A program made the position numbers and the translations under genes. Shown here piece by piece: positions 40,571-53,474 of a DNA stretch of 64,000 nt (position 1 is the stretch's first letter; every line of letters begins with the position of its first letter). The stretch lies in the NCBI GenBank assembly GCA_028571685.1, contig CM053141.1, positions 78,601,833 to 78,665,832 of the forward strand, read 5' to 3'. Source of the DNA: Heterohyrax brucei (taxonomy: Eukaryota > Chordata > Mammalia > Hyracoidea > Procaviidae). A model generated the notes under the pieces. It saw only the letters and a list, made by a program, of their open reading frames with translations, was not told the DNA's origin and searched no databases.

Positions 40571-42067
40571 GTGCTAACCAACTTTAAACTGTTACGTGGA
40601 TATATACGGTGCACCTCCCCTTCTTCAGTATTACCTATGGTCCTTAAAACAATATTGCAAGTCTTCACCATCCTCACCTCACTTGCCCCTCAGCCCCCAA
40701 GTTTGACTGCTTTGTACTGTATCTTCTAAGACTGCATTATAGGAGCAGAATTAGACAGGAAGCAGATCCAACAGACCCTTTGTAATTGGTTAATTCTGAA
40801 GCTAGTTGGCAGCTAGCCTAACGGGGCAGAACTTGTGCCAGCTGCAAACAAAGCACATAGACCCCTCTTGTGTTCTGTTGAGGAAACTTGGCAAAAGAGA
40901 TGGGCTGCAGTCATCTAGCCTGTGTTGATTATAGACTGGCGTTGATTATGGACTGCCTGGCTTTCCAGTTAACTTGCCCAATTTGGAATGGTCAACAGGA
41001 ATTAGTATATGGAGCAGGAGAAACACTGTCTTCATCGTAAAATTGGCTGGGGTTGTATGGAGCTAAAGAGTGGGACACATCCAGAGTATTGTCAGACCTA
41101 AACCACATGTGATAGAAGAACCAAGGGAAGAGGCAACAGGAGTGTCTACCTTCCTGCCCCTTTCAACAGTCTGGACTTGGACTTTCAGGATCAAACGAAA
41201 GGGTTGTTACAATGAAACCAAGTTTTGATCCATTTCCTGGCGTAATGGCACCTAAACTATGCAACCTGTGAGGGCAGTAGGACTACTGTCCTAAATGTTA
41301 AGCCAAGCCAGCCAAGTGCCATCGAGTCTGAAAGCAGCAAAATATACTCCAATCTGTAAGAGTAGTCCACCTCTGGCCATTGCTCCTTCAGCAGACCTGG
41401 ATGCTGTCACACACACTGCACCACGCTTCTTATGTAACCAAAGCTTCAAGTTGGGTTGTCAATGTGTCCTGGATACTGGATAATTGTAATTTTAAATGGA
41501 AGGTTTTGGGTAAAGGCATATCTTTAACCTGCTTAGGACAGTGCCTCATCAGGCCAGTGAACGTGACATCAAAGATATTTTGTACACACACCCATCCAAT
41601 AAATATATATTTCTTGATAAATCATGTTCTAATTTAGTCACGTTACACAAACATTAAAGTGATAGTCATATATATAAACAATTTTTTTTTCCTGTATCCA
41701 GAGGTAAAATCATGCCCACATTTTCCTGTGGACTAAGGTCTCTTAAAGGCAGGGACCATGTCTTTTATTGTTATGTTAGTACTGGGCCTTAAAATGTTTA
41801 CTGAATGACTGACACAGTAGATTAATATAATTAGCAGTTGTTCCAATCCGACTCAACGGCACTTGGCTTTTGGCTCCAAAGAGAAAGTCATTCACAACTG
41901 GAAGAGAAAGCCCATGTTAAGGCATCTCACTCATGTCACGTGAAAAATTCTGAGACCTCCATTCACTCAAGGCTGCCACTAAAGGTATGAGACCTCAGGC
42001 TATTCACTTTGTGTCTCTTGTTCTCAGTTCTTTTATTTATAAAATGAGGCAGCTGGATTAATTGGCT
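40571..42067. other. Intergenic, nothing recognised
   Basis: There is no gene. A short SINE-tail-like piece (ccaatccgactcaacggcac) lies at about 41,845. A MIR-like piece (ttatttataaaatgaggcag) lies near 42,033. Confidence 0.35.
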
Positions 42068-42196
42068 GCTGAGTTTAGCTGCTAACCAAAAAGTTGGCAT
42101 TTGAAATACACTAGCTGCTCCTTGGAAACCATATGGGGCAGTTCTGGTGTCCTGTAGGGTGGCTGAGTCAGAATCGACTCCATGGCATTTTCTTAA
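42068..42196 (+). repeat. AfroSINE, 5'-truncated
   Basis: A forward copy from ctgagtttagctgctaacca to agtcagaatcgactccatgg. Confidence 0.85.
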
Positions 42197-42982
42197 AGGC
42201 CTTATCTAGTTCTACATTTCTTATGAAATGCTGCATTTCCTCTCCTTACCAAGAACACAATTGTCATTTGTTTATTATATTTAGTTTGGGAAACACCCTA
42301 TTATCTTCCACAGATCATCATAAGGACTCTCAGCAGAGGTGGCTTAGCCAATCGCCTTCCTTCTCGTCATCTCTCCTCAGCAGCTGAACCTCAACAGCTA
42401 ACTACTCTTAACTCTTTGCAGCCCAGACCTCTGTGGGCTGCCACAGCATTTGCTTCCAATTCCCGCCCAGTCTGCCCCTATTTCTGGTAGGAAGATATGA
42501 CATTTCTTTATAAAGTCAAGTCCTGGGGGAAAAGGAGAGAATGGCTCTCTCCTCCTGGGTCTCATCCTTTTTTGATCACCACATTCTTGCACAGATCCTC
42601 CTTTATCCTCTCCACTTTCAACTTTTCAAACGTATTCACTATGCATGGCAGTTAAAAACCCTCCTGCGCCCCGCAACTTCATTTGTTCCTTTTCACAGTC
42701 TATCCACTCCATCATTTATTTGCCTCCATGCCTCAAACATCCACAACACTCAACACTGCCCTCTGATTTTAGGTGGCACGCTGTGTGTGTAGGCTTTCCG
42801 GCTAGCTGGACAGATAAACTGAATCTACCTATTATTTTCAGTGCTAGATGAACCTTCCAAGCAATGTCACAGCAGTAATAAAACCCGAGTAGGAAGGGTA
42901 ACCCAACAGCAGTGAGAACTGAAGGGAAAAGCTGAAGGGCTGGGAAAGTCAAGGCCAGAAGCTGGAACTACACTTCTGTGGA

Positions 42983-43041
42983 ACTACATTTCAAATACTG
43001 CCAAGTCTGTAGTCCAATGATAGTCTAATGAACCTTATGCA
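42983..43041 (+). repeat. 59-bp exact direct repeat, copy 1
   Basis: Identical, base for base in my reading, to 44,462-44,520. It starts actacatttcaaatactgcc and ends gaaccttatgca. The flanks diverge at once on both sides. It is not part of a repeat family I recognise. Confidence 0.85.
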
Positions 43042-43297
43042 GGCGGGGTTTGGGGCATAGATAGATGAGGAGAGCATTTTGCTATGTGAGTAGTGAATGC
43101 TGAGCAGTAGAGTACATTCACTTGGCCAGGATGAATTAGTCGTAGAGAGGACCAGGGAGAGACAGGCTGGTAAAGCAAACTATTAAAAGGGGCCTTGGAC
43201 ATCAATCTGAAGTTAAGGAGTGTGGACACATTCCTAGAGACAGGGGTGCCATTAAACACGGCAAGAGGCACGAAGAACCAGATAATTTGATAGTAGC

Positions 43298-43356
43298 AAC
43301 CAAAGCCACTACTGTTAATTCCAAGTCACAGCGACCCTACAGAGCAGAGCAGAACT
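43298..43356 (-). repeat. AfroSINE fragment
   Basis: Only the RTE-like part remains (ccaagtcacagcgaccctac, agagcagagcagaac). Confidence 0.6.
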
Positions 43357-44461
43357 TGGCAGGAGGAATGGAACACTAAGAGAAGTGAAGGCAAGGAGAT
43401 CACTCAGGTAGGTCTACACTGATACTCCAGCTCTGAACTTGTCATCATTTAATGACTGCTGGGTAGCTCCGTCTGAGGCAGTATCACAAATTTTTCAAGT
43501 TTTAACTACTGTCGTCCCTTCCCCATTTCTGCCAATGGCTTAGGTATTATTACAGGTAAAAATGACAACAGTTGATTTTTTTTCATATCCGAGCAAAATC
43601 AGGCAGGCACCAAGTGCCACCACTGATATTTCTCAGATATGTGAAACAATACTACTAATCTCCCCAGAAAAAACAAACAACAAAAAAATCCCTTGAGTAG
43701 CTCCTGTTGCTGGTAGATCAAACTTCCCAGCACAGCCTTTCTGGCATTGTCAGAACTGCCTTCTGCTTTCTCCGGTCTTCTTCCTGATCGGAACTGCCCT
43801 GTGGGCTAAGCCCCAGCTAAACAAGGGGGCGTAACAGTTCTGCTTGAGGCCCCCAAATGCCTGTTTCACATCATTGTTCCTGTGTCTTTCTTACTCATCA
43901 CTAGCCTTAAAAAGCATACCCAGAACATAGCATGTGCTTAATGCAGCTAAGACATTCTTTGTCTTTTCAAAGTGCTTTGAAGTTTTACAAAACATTTAAA
44001 AATACATGGCCTCGTCTGTGGTGGAGCCCCAAAACAACCTTGTGGTGAGGCAACGGTAGGTGCTTTTGTACCACTTTACGGGAGAGACATAAGAGGCATT
44101 AAAGAATTGCTCAAGATCAAGGTTCTTCAAGGGAAACAAACAGCCAGGAAAACCAGAAATTCTGCAGCTTCTCTCATTGCCTTTTGGTTCACCATGTTAA
44201 ATATTTGGTATCCAGGAACACGGTGAGACACTGGCTTACAAATGACAGCAGAAACATCTATTGACTATTAGGAACAAAAAGCCAAAGTCATACACCATAA
44301 ACAGCATTATAGTGTGCAGTCAAAATGAGCAGTCAGTAGAGTTGGGCAGTTTACCAATTAATTTGGTGCTAACAGTGGGCAGAAAAGCTGGTGAAGTTGT
44401 TAAAACACAGCAACAACTCACTTCCTAGTTACCTTATGGGAAAGCAACTGACAAAGACTTC

Positions 44462-44520
44462 ACTACATTTCAAATACTGCCAAGTCTGTAGTCCAATGAT
44501 AGTCTAATGAACCTTATGCA
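44462..44520 (+). repeat. 59-bp exact direct repeat, copy 2
   Basis: The second copy of the 42,983-43,041 sequence, 1,479 bp downstream and in the same orientation. Confidence 0.85.
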
Positions 44521-44887
44521 AACGTCCCTAACTGCCAAGTTGATTGCCTCTTATTTTACATACACTTCTAAAAACCTTGGTAATGACATCCAGTGTTAAA
44601 AGCATCAAATTACAAGGTAATAAAGGGTACATCTTGTAGAGATGCACACTGAAAAAGGGAGAAGACAAAAGTAATGAAGGCCAGGTGTTACATTTATACT
44701 GCATTGTTCCCAGTCCTAGAACCTTGCTTGGCAAGTAGGCATTCAATAAAACTGTTTTGGGTGCTGGAGAATTAGCAATATCCAAACTGTCAAACTGGTT
44801 TGGATGTCAACTACACCTCGGATTCAGCTGCCACAAAGAGCTACTGGCAGCCTCTGTTGCCATTTAGGACTCCCAACTTCAGGGACT

Positions 44888-45890
44888 GTTGTTGTTAGGT
44901 GCTCTCAATTCTGACTCATAGCTACCCTACATACAACTGAAGGGAACACTGCCCGGTCCTGAGCCATGTCTACAATCGTTTCTATGTTTAAGCCCCTTGT
45001 TGCAGCCACTGTCAGTCCATCTTGTTGAAAGGCTTCCTCTTTTTTGCTGACCATGTACCCTGCCAAGCATGGTGTCCTCCTCCAAGGACTAATCCCTCCT
45101 GACAACTTGTCCAAAAAATGTAAGATGCAATCTTTATATCTTAGCATCCAGGGAATACTCTGGTTGTACTTGTCCCAGAACAGATGTGTTTGTTCTTTTG
45201 GCAACCCACGGTATGTTCTTCTCCAATACCACAATTCAAAAGCCATCAATTCTTCTGTCTTCCTTATTCATTGTCAGCTTTTGCATGCATACAATGTGAG
45301 TGAAAAATAGCATGTCATAGCTCAGGCACAGTTTCGTCTTCAAGGTCACATCTTTACTTTTCAATACATTACAGAGGTCTTTTGCAGATCTTCCCAATGC
45401 AACGTGTTTTCTGATTTCTTGTCTGCAGCTTCCATGGGTGTTGACTGTGGAACCAAGGAAAATGAAATCCTTGACAACTGCAGTCCTTTCTCCATTTATG
45501 ACACTGTTGCTTACTAGTCTAGTTGTGAGGACTTTGTTTTCTTGATATTGAGGTGCAATCCATACTGAAGGTTGTGGTCTTTGATCTTTGTCAGTTATGT
45601 GTTTCAAATCCTTTTCACTTCCAGCAAGCAGGACTGTGTCATCTGGATAATGCAGGTTGTTAATGAACCTTCCTCGGATCCTGATGCCGTGTTGTTCTTC
45701 ATATAGTCCAGCCTCTCAGATTATCTGCTTGGCATACAGACCAAAAAGGTACGCTAAAAGAATACAACCCTAATGCACACCCTTTCTGACTTTAAACCAT
45801 GAAGTGTCCCCTTCTTTTGTTTGTACAACTGCCCCTTGATCCATGCACTGATTCATCATGAGCACAATTAAGTGTTCTGCAACTCCCAGG
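44888..45890 (-). repeat. RTE-type LINE 3' part, antisense
   Basis: The minus strand encodes the C-terminal part of an RTE reverse transcriptase in two frames. Positions 45,607-45,236 carry KDFIFLGSTVNTHG and RRIDGFELWYW-like segments, and the frame continues at 45,249-44,905. The element's 3' end at 44,888 has the shared gttgttaggtgct tail. Compared with the copy at 6,204, the RT motif region at about 45,640-45,660 reads Y-P-D-D. It is decayed and inactive. Confidence 0.75.
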
Positions 45891-46321
45891 GAACAATAAT
45901 AGTAACAGAAAATAGTCATAGGGATAGAAAACAGCCACAGTAAAAAGATTTGGAGTGAAACCAAAGTTTGCTTTATTTGATACCACAGTGGCCACTTTGT
46001 GGCTGGTGACTCACAAACCAGTGACAGCTGATACTGACCCTGAGTTTAAAAATCTGAAGGTTTTTACACCCTCCTTACACTTATTCGTAGTGGTGTTTTA
46101 CAACAGTTCCTTGTCTCATCCAAGCTGAAGGACCCTGGGAGGAATACAATTAGAGCACCACATGGTGGTGGGCAAATTTCATCTGCCTTCCTACATCTGG
46201 TGAGATTTTATAAGACACATTGGCATTTGGCATTTTGTGAAGTCAGTACTGAAGTCTGTAGGCCTGACTTAGACCCAAAAGTGCTACTCTTGAAGCATAT
46301 TGGCTTTTTTTTTAAGCCCAC

Positions 46322-46757
46322 TGTCACGGGCTGTATTGTGTCCCCCCAAAAATGTACATTATTGATTTGACTTGGCTGAGTCCCAGTATGGTGTGATTTG
46401 TCCCATGTGCTGTGAATCCTGCCTCTGTGATAAGGGAGAATGGGCAGCTGTGTTGGTGAGGCAGGACTCAAGCTACCAGCTTGTGGCATATAGTGAACAA
46501 AGTAAGCTGGGAACCTCATACCACCAGGAAGGCAGCACTGAGAGCAGAGCGTGTCCTTTGGACCCGAGGTTCCTGTGATGAGATGCTGTCGTTGAATTTG
46601 GACTCCACCTACTGGACTGTGATAATTTCTCTTACTGAGTGGACTTGTAACTTGTTAATGGATTTATGGCTTGCCAGACTGTGACAATAAACATTCTCTT
46701 CATGAAACCATCTACTCGTGGTGTTTTCTGTTATAGCAGTACCAGGTGACTAAAACA
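46322..46757 (+). mobile_element. MaLR-type solo LTR
   Basis: This 436-bp block starts TGTCACGGGCTGTATTGTG and ends GTGACTAAAACA. The flanking 5-mers are CCCAC (46,317-46,321) and TCCAC (46,758-46,762), four of five identical. It contains gtgaggcaggactcaa and cctcataccaccaggaag, both shared with the copy at 57,399. No internal retroviral sequence is present. Confidence 0.75.
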
Positions 46758-46799
46758 TCCACCAAACTTCATAACCTACATATTAAATACATAAGGCAT

Positions 46800-46980
46800 T
46801 AAAAAGTAGCGAAGTCTAATGGAAAGAAAACACTTTAATGAGGTAGGTCCTAAAACCCCGGCCTGTTTTCTCATCTGTTAAAATAGGGGTGGCACCAACC
46901 ACCACCACTGCCACCTCTTAGGGTTGCTATAAGGGTATGAGCTAGGTGAGAGAAAAAGTACACACAGTGCTTAGCACCCA
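46800..46980 (+). repeat. MIR-like SINE
   Basis: The blocks ttttctcatctgttaaaata, ctcttagggttgctataagg and cagtgcttagcaccca follow MIR order. Confidence 0.5.
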
Positions 46981-47469
46981 CACAGAATGGAGTCACCCTC
47001 AGCATTTCAACAAAGTTGGGGAGATAAGAACATCTGGCTTGGGCTTCTTTTAATAGTTGTTAAGATCTTCAAGATTTGTTCTAGTAGTAAACTCGCAGAA
47101 TTTCATCAGTAAAGAGGCTAAATAAAGTACCTTCCCTTTACAATATTTATGCAAGGCTACTCAAAGTATACCGATATACAGGATTCATGAGTAGACAATG
47201 CAAAAGCTAACCATTCAGATTCTTCTGTAATCAAGTTCAAACAATGGCAAGAAAGTCTAGGAGATGCTATACCAATTTGAAATAGTGAAATACGACTATA
47301 ACACATTGGCAAGTCATATGCCAAAGTCAAGTCTAAGACAAAAGTTGTACAGGGTTAAAATCATGCAATGACTGTTTGTTTCTCTGTCGATAAATCCAAT
47401 GGCAACCAGATTTCTCCTCCAGTGCCCCTCTAGATTAAGTAGCTGGTTCATGTTTAGAGGACACAGCTG

Positions 47470-47582
47470 CCGTAACAACGGACTCCAGCATAATAATGAC
47501 TGTATGCATGGCACAGGACTGGGCAGTGTTTCGTTCTGTTGGAGGTAAGTCGAGTTGCTGGCACCTGACGACAACAACATAT
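47470..47582 (+). repeat. RTE LINE 3' end fragment
   Basis: The segment carries ggactgggcagtgtttcgtt and the tail ctggcacctgacgacaacaa. Confidence 0.65.
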
Positions 47583-47725
47583 TCACTGATACTGTGTTTT
47601 CCTTTCAGGAATACCCAATTGTATGCGGTTTCACTGTATAGAAATTAAAAACAACAAAAAAAAAACTTTTGAATTATGATTCATAAGAACTTCATTCTAC
47701 ATTGTAATCTACACATCAATATGCC

Positions 47726-47884
47726 AAAAGCCAAACTCACTGCCATCAAGTTGATTCTGACTCATAGTGACCCTACAGGTCAGAGTAGAACTGCCCCATG
47801 GTTCCCAAGGAGCACGCAGTGGATGTGGACTGATGACCTTTTGGATAGCAGACGTGGCACTTCCCCACCATGCCACCAGGGCTT
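47726..47884 (-). repeat. AfroSINE
   Basis: A well-preserved reverse copy (aactcactgccatcaagttg ... catgccaccagggcttc). Confidence 0.9.
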
Positions 47885-48208
47885 CATATCTTGTCTCATC
47901 TCATGTGACAATACATTCACAAAATAATTAACTTCAGCACATACTCTGATATATTCCATTTTGTTAAAAAGAAATAAATCAGGTTATGACTCCATAGTTT
48001 CTTGATTCCTACTGGTCTGTAACCTACAGTTTGATGAATACTGCATCAGAGTATCTCTGCCTTTCTTCTACTCAAAGGATTACGTCAGGCAGTACCTTGG
48101 TGTTAAGAAAACACAATCAAGCAAGCACATTTGTCCATAATATTTTAATACTTTTTCCACTTTTAAATACTGGTTTTAATTTTGTGATTGTAACATGGAA
48201 GATCCAAC

Positions 48209-48214
48209 TTTATT
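48209..48214 (-). terminator. CERT1: Candidate distal polyadenylation signal (CERT1)
   Basis: Plus-strand TTTATT, giving AATAAA on the minus strand in an A-rich context (ttttttaaaaaataataaag). Other minus-strand AATAAA sites lie at 49,074-49,069 and 52,484-52,479 and could end shorter forms. Confidence 0.4.
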
Positions 48215-51200
48215 ATTTTTTAAAAAACATCATCAGAATCATAAAGCTATTACAGAATAGTTACACTCTACACACTCCCAAGGTACTTTAAAATGATTAT
48301 TGTTTTGAGTCTGTAGATGAACAATAACAATCCAAATACATCATCTGTACAACTCTGACTAAATAGTGGTGGCAGGTGTTTAACTGGACAAACAACCAAA
48401 AGCTTAAACATAATCAGCACAATTTCACAGAACTGGCTCAGCCCAATTATTCTCAGGAGCAAGTGATACTGATGTTGTGTATGTATACAAATTAGTTGGC
48501 AAAACTGAGAAAATGAGAAATGCATTCCCCTCTGTTTCCTTCCTTTGTAATATCTCTCACAGACAGTACTCTTCGGTCTGGCTGCCCCTATGGCAATCCC
48601 AAACAAAGTGCTGCAAAGGTCACTCTCCACCACAGTATCAGGAGTCCTGAATTCCCAGTGAGACACTGCACTGTTTCGTCCTGTCCATAGATTATCAGGG
48701 ACAAAACTTTCTCAACAATATTCTTCAAGTTTCTACCACAGCACAAAAGTGTAACTGAGTAGAATAGAGAGTAAATGGCTTTTTTCTGGCTTGGGGAAAC
48801 AAATAGCAAGTATCTATGGGAAACATTATAGATGTTTCATATACAGGAATTAGCCACATGAAAATAATTCCAGAGGCTCTGAATACTGTCTGAAAGGATA
48901 GTATCTCTTCAGGTACTGACCACTTCTGAATTTTCCACAGTCTCCTTCATTTCTAAATCTGATTGGGTAGGATTTACTCTAGTGAAGTACCAGTGCAGTT
49001 CTCTAAAAGTAAAATGTTATTTTTTTCTTTTCTTTCTTTTTAAATATAAATATTTTTAGTGTAATCATTTTATTTACAGAATAAATTGCAAAGTACATCA
49101 TCACTTTTAGTGCAAATGCAACTAATGACAATTAGATTTAGATACTGCTTTGTAAGCTTTCCACACCTTTGTAAAATAAAGCTATCCAATTTTAATTATG
49201 AAAGTTACTTGTCTATTTTTATGACAGTTACCAGAAATGGCAAACAGAGAAACATTTACAGTGGGCATCTAGAGTTTTTCTGAAGATTCCCACCAGGGGC
49301 TATGGTGAATTAACCTTCCCTTCCAAGGCCTCCCACACTCCCATCCCAAATCCCATAGTTGATTGTAAAATAAAATACACATTTGAGGTATAAACTTTTC
49401 TTTTTTTAAACATCACAATAGAAAATGTTAACTGGTGATGTAGTAAACTGATAGGATCATTTGTTGTTTTTGCCTTACTAGCATTACCACCATATAGGCA
49501 CTTTTCCACAGAGTCAAATTATGAAGTTATGAACAGCATTTTTCTGTAATAAGGCATATTCCATGCAAATCATTTAGAGAAAGGTAAATTAAAAAATAGA
49601 AAAGATTTATGAAGCATGAAATCTGCGTGCATATAATGTAAGCATGTTTTATATGCATTTTTCTCTCTGTACAGGATAATAAATACCACTATATCTGATG
49701 CAAGTAATTTACTTCCAGGATTGTGCATATTAAGTAATCAGACTAATCCCATCATTAATTTATCATCTTGCATTTAGCATTAAGCCTCCATTACCACGTG
49801 TGAAATATATACAGGACATGTTCCATGTGACATGGCTTTCTGCTTTACAAAATGGTACTTGATTTCTGTGTTTCTATAGACATGAGAAGGTCAGCAAAGC
49901 ATCTACAAAATCATTATGGTTTATAGAAACAATCTGTTTAGAAATACAATCTTGTTCTTGAAGCGGGCAGTCATTTCTACTTCAATGAGTACCATTCTTT
50001 GCTTCAACTCTGTGCTTCAAGGGTTTTCACAGAGACCTAAAACTAAAAAAGGTATTTTACACATTTAGCTTCTTACAGCAACTAAGGGAAGCATTTCAAT
50101 TTGAATCAAGTGGAATTATTCTGGAATTCTTTACTGCTCTGCTGAAGTTTCTGATCAACAGGCAAATAGGAGCCAAGCTCACATATTTCTATGCACATGT
50201 TGCCACGCAACTTTACACTGACCCAAACTGGGAGAACTAACACACCTATATTACTGAATGTCAGAATTAGTGAATCCAATGTCAAACTCAGAGAGGCTGA
50301 CTCGCTGTTAACAAGTAATACCACACACTCTTACAAATCTCAGGAAATCATAAGCTCATTGTATCCTGACCGTTTACCAGAAAGTAGCACAATTTGCACG
50401 GAAGTTTCTGTATGGAGACAAGCAGAGCAGTTTAGGAATTACCAAATTGTGTTTCTAACAAACTGAAACAGTTCTGTAGCACACAGTACACAACTAAAAA
50501 ATACAATAGAAATATAAAGAATTTGGGGGGAAAAATAAAGCTTTTCACACTTTCTCCATCAGAACCAAGGTTCTTCATGGGAGTAAGACTATAGAAAAGG
50601 CAAAAATCACAGGTTATTGACAGCCCTCAGTTATTAAGAGACACTTTACATGACAACATAAATCATTATAGAAATCAGCAGCAATGAATTCTATGATTAT
50701 ACAAAGCAAAAAAGTCAAAAAATTCTGGGCACAGATTTGACTATAGGCCTGAAAAAACAATTGCACTCAGATTATTTGGTGCACTGAAAAGCACATACCC
50801 CGTCTATGGTCAACTGCTGTGCTTCTTTCTTGTGCACAAAACCTGATACATTGAGGATCTGAGCCAAACTACAATAAATTAAAAACTGTGAAAAAGTTTC
50901 CAAAAATTAAAGCATCAACTCCTACTTGTAATTCAAAGTTGATAGTTTTCTCTTCTAGAAGCAAGCAAATAAAAATATAGCCATATACATGTAATTTTAC
51001 ATGTATTTATAGATAGCCATTGAGCGAGGAGATCTAGCAGGAGATGGCTAGTGTCAGACGTTCAGCTTTGCTATTGCAGTATTTCATTTTTGTACACAAG
51101 ACCAAGGTCTTGGGACACAAACAAGGCTATAGATCCTATGTTCCAGCTCAGAGTGCTCAATTTTGTTTTTTTTCCTCCAACATGGAATGTCACACAGCCT

Positions 51201-53029
51201 TGCTTCAGTCCCTGAAGGAAAGAAAATGACAAGCATAAAACTCTGCAATGCATTATTACAAACTCCTGTAATATATAATTACCATGTTATTACAACAGAT
51301 TCCCCCCACCGTCCAAATTTGTGGAATGCACAGGACCTCTATTCAAATTTATATTTTAAGGATTTTTGCCCTTATGAAAGTAAAATTATTAGCCTTACAT
51401 ATGTAAAACCTTTCCCAGCAGGAAGGTATTAGGAATCTATAAGCAAAGAGGGGAGCAAAAAGAGGTCTCTGGATTTTATACTCCACCAATTGGCATGTCC
51501 CCTTTCTAGGCTTCAGTAAAAATTGCGGGTCACAATCTGGCACAATATCGCCTGCCAAAATTTTTTAAATTTATGTAAGCTATGGAAGAGCGATCTGCTC
51601 CTTAAGAAATGAATCTGCTCAGATCTCATCAAATGAGTTCTGACTGAGATTTTCAAACATCTTTGGACCTCATTAACTTTTTACAGAATTTCTCTAAAGA
51701 TGACAGATGCACTACTGAAAGCTATTTCTCCACCCCAAAATTTTTAGTTTTCCTAGGACTTCAATGTTAGGATTTACTTCTTACATATATCTACCTGCAT
51801 TATTTTGGGACAAATGTCACTCTAGATATACAACAATTTTCATCACATTTTAAGATTTGAACCCAGCTGTCTGTCAGAGAGAAAAAAGCTCAACTTTGAC
51901 TCAAAGGCTTCACTGAGTTTTGGCTAGTGAGTCTTTCCAGTTATAACTTCAGATGCATACATACATATATACAAACAATGCTACCACCTTCCTCCAAGAT
52001 GGATTTTTTAAAAAAAGGATTTTAACCCTTTCCCTCCTAAAAAGAAACACATACACACAATAATGGACGAATGCATGGATGGATGGTCAAAAAAATACTA
52101 CTCCAAATCCAACAGTTTAGAGGCAAACACTGTTAATCTGCAAGTATGCATCTTTTAAATATTTTTAGAAGTATCCTTTTTAAACACAGTCAACAGTAAG
52201 TTTTATATAAAACTACACTTTACTTTCTTTTGCTTAATACACTGTCATATCTTCTAGCCTGCTTAGTTGAATATCTGAGACTCTCCAGTAAGAAATTACG
52301 CAAAGCATCAACCAGAAGTCACTTTAAACAAATTTGGAGTTACAGGTAGGGAAGAGAGAAGGCAAATACAGTTGCATGTGCAATCGTGACTAGCGTAAAA
52401 CAGCAACTCTTCATAGAGACTTTAGACCATGGAAAGGGAAAGAAAAGACAACTGAGAAAGATGACAAGTCTACCTGCCTTTATTATTGGGATCAGATTTC
52501 TAGTTTATATAACAAATATGATGTAGAAACAAGATCATTAAGTACTATACTCAGATCTGGCCATAATTCTAAAGCACAGGATATTCTAAAAACAGGTAGC
52601 ATACTTATGCCTGAAGACACTGAGCTCCTGAAAGGCAGGCTGTATTCCAACACACTAGCCATTAAGCTAAGACCAGAACCTAGTTACCTTTCAGATAACA
52701 TTTTTACTAATAATTGTGAAATATTTAAGACATACAACAACCCTTATGTTACTATCTGAGTACATGAGTATCTGTGAGTTCCTTTTTATTAGAAAGATAT
52801 ACCATAAACAGTATTGGCAAACACACAATTAAAAGCTTTAGTCATTTTATGAATATCAACTCTTATTATTTTTCAGTGAAGAAATGCTCTCAAGTACATA
52901 AAACTTTCAGTAATGATTAATACCCCATGTACATGAGGATATGAGGATTTTTACATACATTTACTACTTGAATATCATAATCTGGTAATATCTACTAAAA
53001 TTTTAAATGTTTATACCCAACAGACAGTT

Positions 53030-53310
53030 TACAGAAACAAAGTTATACAAAAGGCATAGACCAGAAGATGTTCAACCTCATAATAAGAGGCACAGAAATT
53101 AAAACTCTGTTGAGGGCATCTGTCACCTGTCAGCTGGAAAAAATCTGGAAGTTGTGCTACACACTGTGTGAGGGGTATGGGGAAGTAGGCTTTCAGCACA
53201 GTGCTGCTGAGAGGATAAACTAGCACAACTACAAAAGACGGCAAATTGAGTGATAAACACACAATCATCCAAACTGCACTAGTAATTTGTACCAGATACA
53301 CACCAAGTAA
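53030..53310 (+). repeat. Old LINE-1 fragment
   Basis: The segment resembles the end of L1 ORF2 (ccagaagatgttcaacctca, gcacagaaattaaaactctg). It is followed by an AfroSINE. Confidence 0.5.
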
Positions 53311-53470
53311 GGAGTCTTGGTGATGCAGCAGTTAAAGCACTCAGCTGCCAACCCAAAATTCAGCAGTTCTAACCTACCAGCTGCTCCATGGGAGAAAGAA
53401 GTGGCAGTCAGCTTTCACCAAGATTTATAGTCTTGGGAGAGGTGAGGCTCATAGACAGATTCAGAGCATA
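53311..53470 (+). repeat. AfroSINE
   Basis: A diverged forward copy (aaggagtcttggtgatgcag, agcactcagctgccaaccc) of the variant form. Confidence 0.75.
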
Positions 53471-53474
53471 CCAT

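Noticed and set aside
48268..48666. 132-codon minus-strand open frame near the putative CERT1 3' end
   Set aside because: It lies in AT-rich presumed 3'UTR and resembles no known protein. Its length is compatible with chance.
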